DNA of 23,815 nt from Patescibacteria group bacterium (GTDB lineage: Bacteria; Patescibacteriota; Patescibacteriia; S139-126). Each line of letters opens with the position of its first letter. Positions within the stretch are counted from its first letter, which is position 1. Of the stretch, positions 22,238 to 23,815 are shown in pieces. The notes under the pieces are model-generated. The model was not told the origin of the DNA, did not search any database, and was given only the letters and a program-made list of their open reading frames with translations. A program made the position numbers and the translations under genes. The DNA is taken from contig WFTD01000066.1 of NCBI GenBank assembly GCA_015485755.1, positions 1 to 23,815 on the forward strand, in the 5' to 3' direction.

Positions 22238-22246
22238 ATTATAACA
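22238..22246 (-). promoter_or_regulatory. Extended -10 promoter of the DUF2207 gene
   Basis: TGTTATAAT on the minus strand, between the dnaJ terminator and the ATG at 22215. The leader would be about 15 nt without a Shine-Dalgarno sequence. No clear -35 is visible. Confidence 0.5.
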
Positions 22247-22259
22247 AATACAACCAAAT

Positions 22260-22293
22260 AAAAAAACAAGCGCTTTTTTAAGCGCTTGTTTTT
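22260..22293 (-). terminator. Intrinsic terminator of dnaJ
   Basis: A perfect 15-bp stem (22260-22274 with 22279-22293) with a 4-nt T loop (A on the minus strand) and flanking A and T runs. It lies 18 nt after the dnaJ stop and looks bidirectional. Confidence 0.9.
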
Positions 22294-22310
22294 TTGGAAA
22301 GGATTACAGC

Positions 22311-23429
22311 CTACAACCCTTCTTGTCTTAACTCTTCCAAAATCTTCCTTTGCTTTCTAGTCAAAGACTTGGGGGTAATGACTTTTATTTTTACCAAATG
22401 GTCGCCCCGTCCGCGCCGCCGCAAATGAGGCACACCCTTGCCTGACAACTTCAATACCTGCCCCGACTGAATGCCAGCCGGAATTTTCAAAGAGACCACT
22501 CCGTCAACCGTCTTAATATCTACTTTATCGCCCAATGCCGCTTGGCTGAACGAAATTGGCAGTTCAGTTATTATATTATCCCCTTCCCTTTTAAACTCAG
22601 ACGATGGCTTCACCTTAATATGAACATACAAATCACCTGGCGGGCTGCCCTGCGGCCCTGCATTGCCCTGGCCTGGCAAATGTAAAGTTGTTCCTGTGTC
22701 CACTCCTGCTGGAATATCAACTTCAACCTCAACTTTCTTTTTTACTCTGCCGCTGCCATGGCAAGTAGGGCATTTCTTTGTAAATACTTTACCCTCGCCC
22801 TGGCAAACAGGACAAACCTTAACTGTCCTTACCATGCCAAATAATGACCTTTGCATTGATTCTACTTTGCCGCTTCCTTGGCAGCGGCTACAAGTCTCAA
22901 CTTTGCTATCTTTGGCTCCGCCGCTGCCATGGCAAGAGGGACAAGTAACATATTTATCTATCATCAATGTGCGTTTTCCGCCTTTAACCGCTTCTAAAAA
23001 ATCAATTGTAATTTCCACTTCCAAATCTTCACCTCGCCGCTTGGCTGACTGCCTTCTTCCGCCGGAAAATCCGCCAAAAATATTAGAAAACAAATCTCCC
23101 AAATCTCCCAAATCGCCAAAATCAAATTCAACTCCCTCGCCAAAACCCTGATTAAAATCAAATCCTCCGCCGCCATATGCCCGGGCAAAATCCTGCCAAC
23201 TGGCACCGCTAGCATTGCCAGCAAAAGCCTGACCAAACTGGTCATATTGTTTGCGTTTCTGCGGATCGCTCAAAACTTGGTAAGCTTCATTTATCTCCTT
23301 AAACTTTTCTTCATCACCGCCTTCCTTATCAGGGTGATATTTATGGGCCAAGCGGCGATAAGCCTTTTTTATTTCTTCCTGGCTGGCATCGCGGCTCACT
23401 CCCAAAATCTGATAATAATCTTTGGCCAT
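22311..23429 (-). CDS. dnaJ: Chaperone protein DnaJ
   Basis: A 372-residue class A Hsp40 that binds unfolded proteins and stimulates the ATPase of DnaK. The J domain (1-70) has the essential HPD at 32-34. A Gly/Phe-rich region (~75-125) follows, with repeated DLGDLGDLF. Four zinc-binding CxxCxGxG motifs are complete: CPSCHGSG, CSRCQGSG, CPVCQGEG and CPTCHGSG (~160-230). The C-terminal substrate domains start at VEVDIPAGVDTGTTLHLPGQ, and SGKGVPHLRRRGRGDHLVKI lies near 335. No dnaK or grpE is in the window. It follows the DUF3467 gene by 28 nt and ends at a strong terminator. No Shine-Dalgarno sequence and no CIRCE heat-shock operator were seen. Confidence 0.98.
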   Translation of the reverse strand: MAKDYYQILGVSRDASQEEIKKAYRRLAHKYHPDKEGGDEEKFKEINEAYQVLSDPQKRKQYDQFGQAFAGNASGASWQDFARAYGGGGFDFNQGFGEGVEFDFGDLGDLGDLFSNIFGGFSGGRRQSAKRRGEDLEVEITIDFLEAVKGGKRTLMIDKYVTCPSCHGSGGAKDSKVETCSRCQGSGKVESMQRSLFGMVRTVKVCPVCQGEGKVFTKKCPTCHGSGRVKKKVEVEVDIPAGVDTGTTLHLPGQGNAGPQGSPPGDLYVHIKVKPSSEFKREGDNIITELPISFSQAALGDKVDIKTVDGVVSLKIPAGIQSGQVLKLSGKGVPHLRRRGRGDHLVKIKVITPKSLTRKQRKILEELRQEGL

Positions 23430-23457
23430 AAAAGATAAAAATTAACCTATTTTTAAC

Positions 23458-23763
23458 CTACTTAGCAGTGAACCCCAAGGATTGGTTCTTTTCTGGATCT
23501 TGCGCTACTTCAATTTTGCCAAACTGTTCCTCGTATTTCTTAATATTATCTTCCAATGCAGCTAGAATTCTCTTCATATGGCCAGGGCTCAGCAACACTC
23601 TGGCCACTGCTATACCCTGGGGGGGAAGCAAATTCATAAAGTCAAGAACAAATTCTTCTTTAGTGTGGCCAATTTGCAAAGCATTGGCATAAACACCCTT
23701 GAGAGTTTGGTCATCTATTTTTATTTGAAGTTGTCCGCCAGCGGCGTTAGGTTGCGTTTGCAT
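23458..23763 (-). CDS. DUF3467 family protein
   Basis: A 101-residue protein of the DUF3467 family, which has no assigned function. The body reads QIKIDDQTLKGVYANALQIG (~13-32), then HTKEEFVLDFMNLLPPQGI (~33) and VARVLLSPGHMKRILAALED (~53), with a polar tail (IKKYEEQFGKIEVAQDPEKN). The protein is soluble with no signal peptide. It lies immediately upstream of dnaJ and may be co-transcribed with it. The ATG has no Shine-Dalgarno sequence, and the upstream region is cut after 52 nt by the window end, so its promoter cannot be judged. Confidence 0.88.
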   Translation of the reverse strand: MQTQPNAAGGQLQIKIDDQTLKGVYANALQIGHTKEEFVLDFMNLLPPQGIAVARVLLSPGHMKRILAALEDNIKKYEEQFGKIEVAQDPEKNQSLGFTAK

Positions 23764-23815
23764 ATATTTGTATTTAATTATTGGTTAGATTGTTTATTGT
23801 CGTCTTGATTATTGT

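Noticed and set aside
22663..23151. 162-codon open frame on the plus strand
   Set aside because: It is antisense to dnaJ, and its repeated LPWQ pattern is the reverse complement of the four zinc-finger motifs.

Overview
The window looks like a compact bacterial chromosome segment from a Candidate Phyla Radiation (Patescibacteria) type organism. The evidence is AT-rich DNA, very short intergenic gaps, stop/start overlaps, a PduL-type phosphotransacetylase paired with acetate kinase, DUF2207 and DUF3467 proteins, and a large secreted surface protein. TGA is used as a stop (for example at 1420, 10090 and 19627), so this is the standard bacterial code, not the Gracilibacteria code. The phylum assignment is inference; no 16S rRNA gene is present. 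No insertion sequence, prophage, CRISPR array or tRNA gene was seen.

Layout. Positions 1-5069 (minus strand) hold a surface-glycan operon read from 5069 downward: a polyprenyl-phosphate sugar-1-phosphate transferase, three GT4 glycosyltransferases, and then a partial unknown gene cut by the window edge. Positions 5132-5850 (minus) hold RNase P RNA with three very long hairpin expansions, its promoter and its terminator. Positions 5960-12925 (minus) form a tightly packed unit: recJ, RNase HI, a VIT1/CCC1 metal transporter and a 1372-residue secreted protein with a heparinase/polysaccharide-lyase-like region, FN3/PKD domains and four C-terminal helical repeats. Positions 13057-13738 (plus) carry two small three-helix membrane proteins with strong expression signals. 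Positions 13735-17336 (minus) carry a PfkB sugar kinase, pduL, ackA and a predicted methyltransferase. A tRNA-dihydrouridine synthase runs on the plus strand at 17438-18433. Positions 18455-23763 (minus) hold an unusual PRPP synthetase, two uncharacterised genes, a DUF2207 membrane protein, DnaJ and a DUF3467 protein.

How the genes work together. The glycan operon can start a lipid-linked sugar on the membrane and extend it. The nearby secreted lyase-like protein may bind or trim surface glycan (inference). PduL plus AckA turn acetyl-CoA into acetate with formation of ATP, the usual energy route of a fermenter. RecJ and RNase HI suit DNA repair and RNA-primer removal, while RNase P RNA and Dus process and modify tRNA.

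The most unusual signals are: (1) the 680-nt RNase P RNA, in which the P3, P12 and P19 expansions share arm sequences as if one hairpin had been copied into three places; (2) the four ~40-residue repeats ending the giant surface protein; (3) a repeated promoter geometry in which a -10 box lies exactly 6 nt before the ATG, implying leaderless mRNAs; (4) a 53-nt perfect repeat in two otherwise divergent glycosyltransferase genes; and (5) a PRPP synthetase with a replaced pyrophosphate loop.
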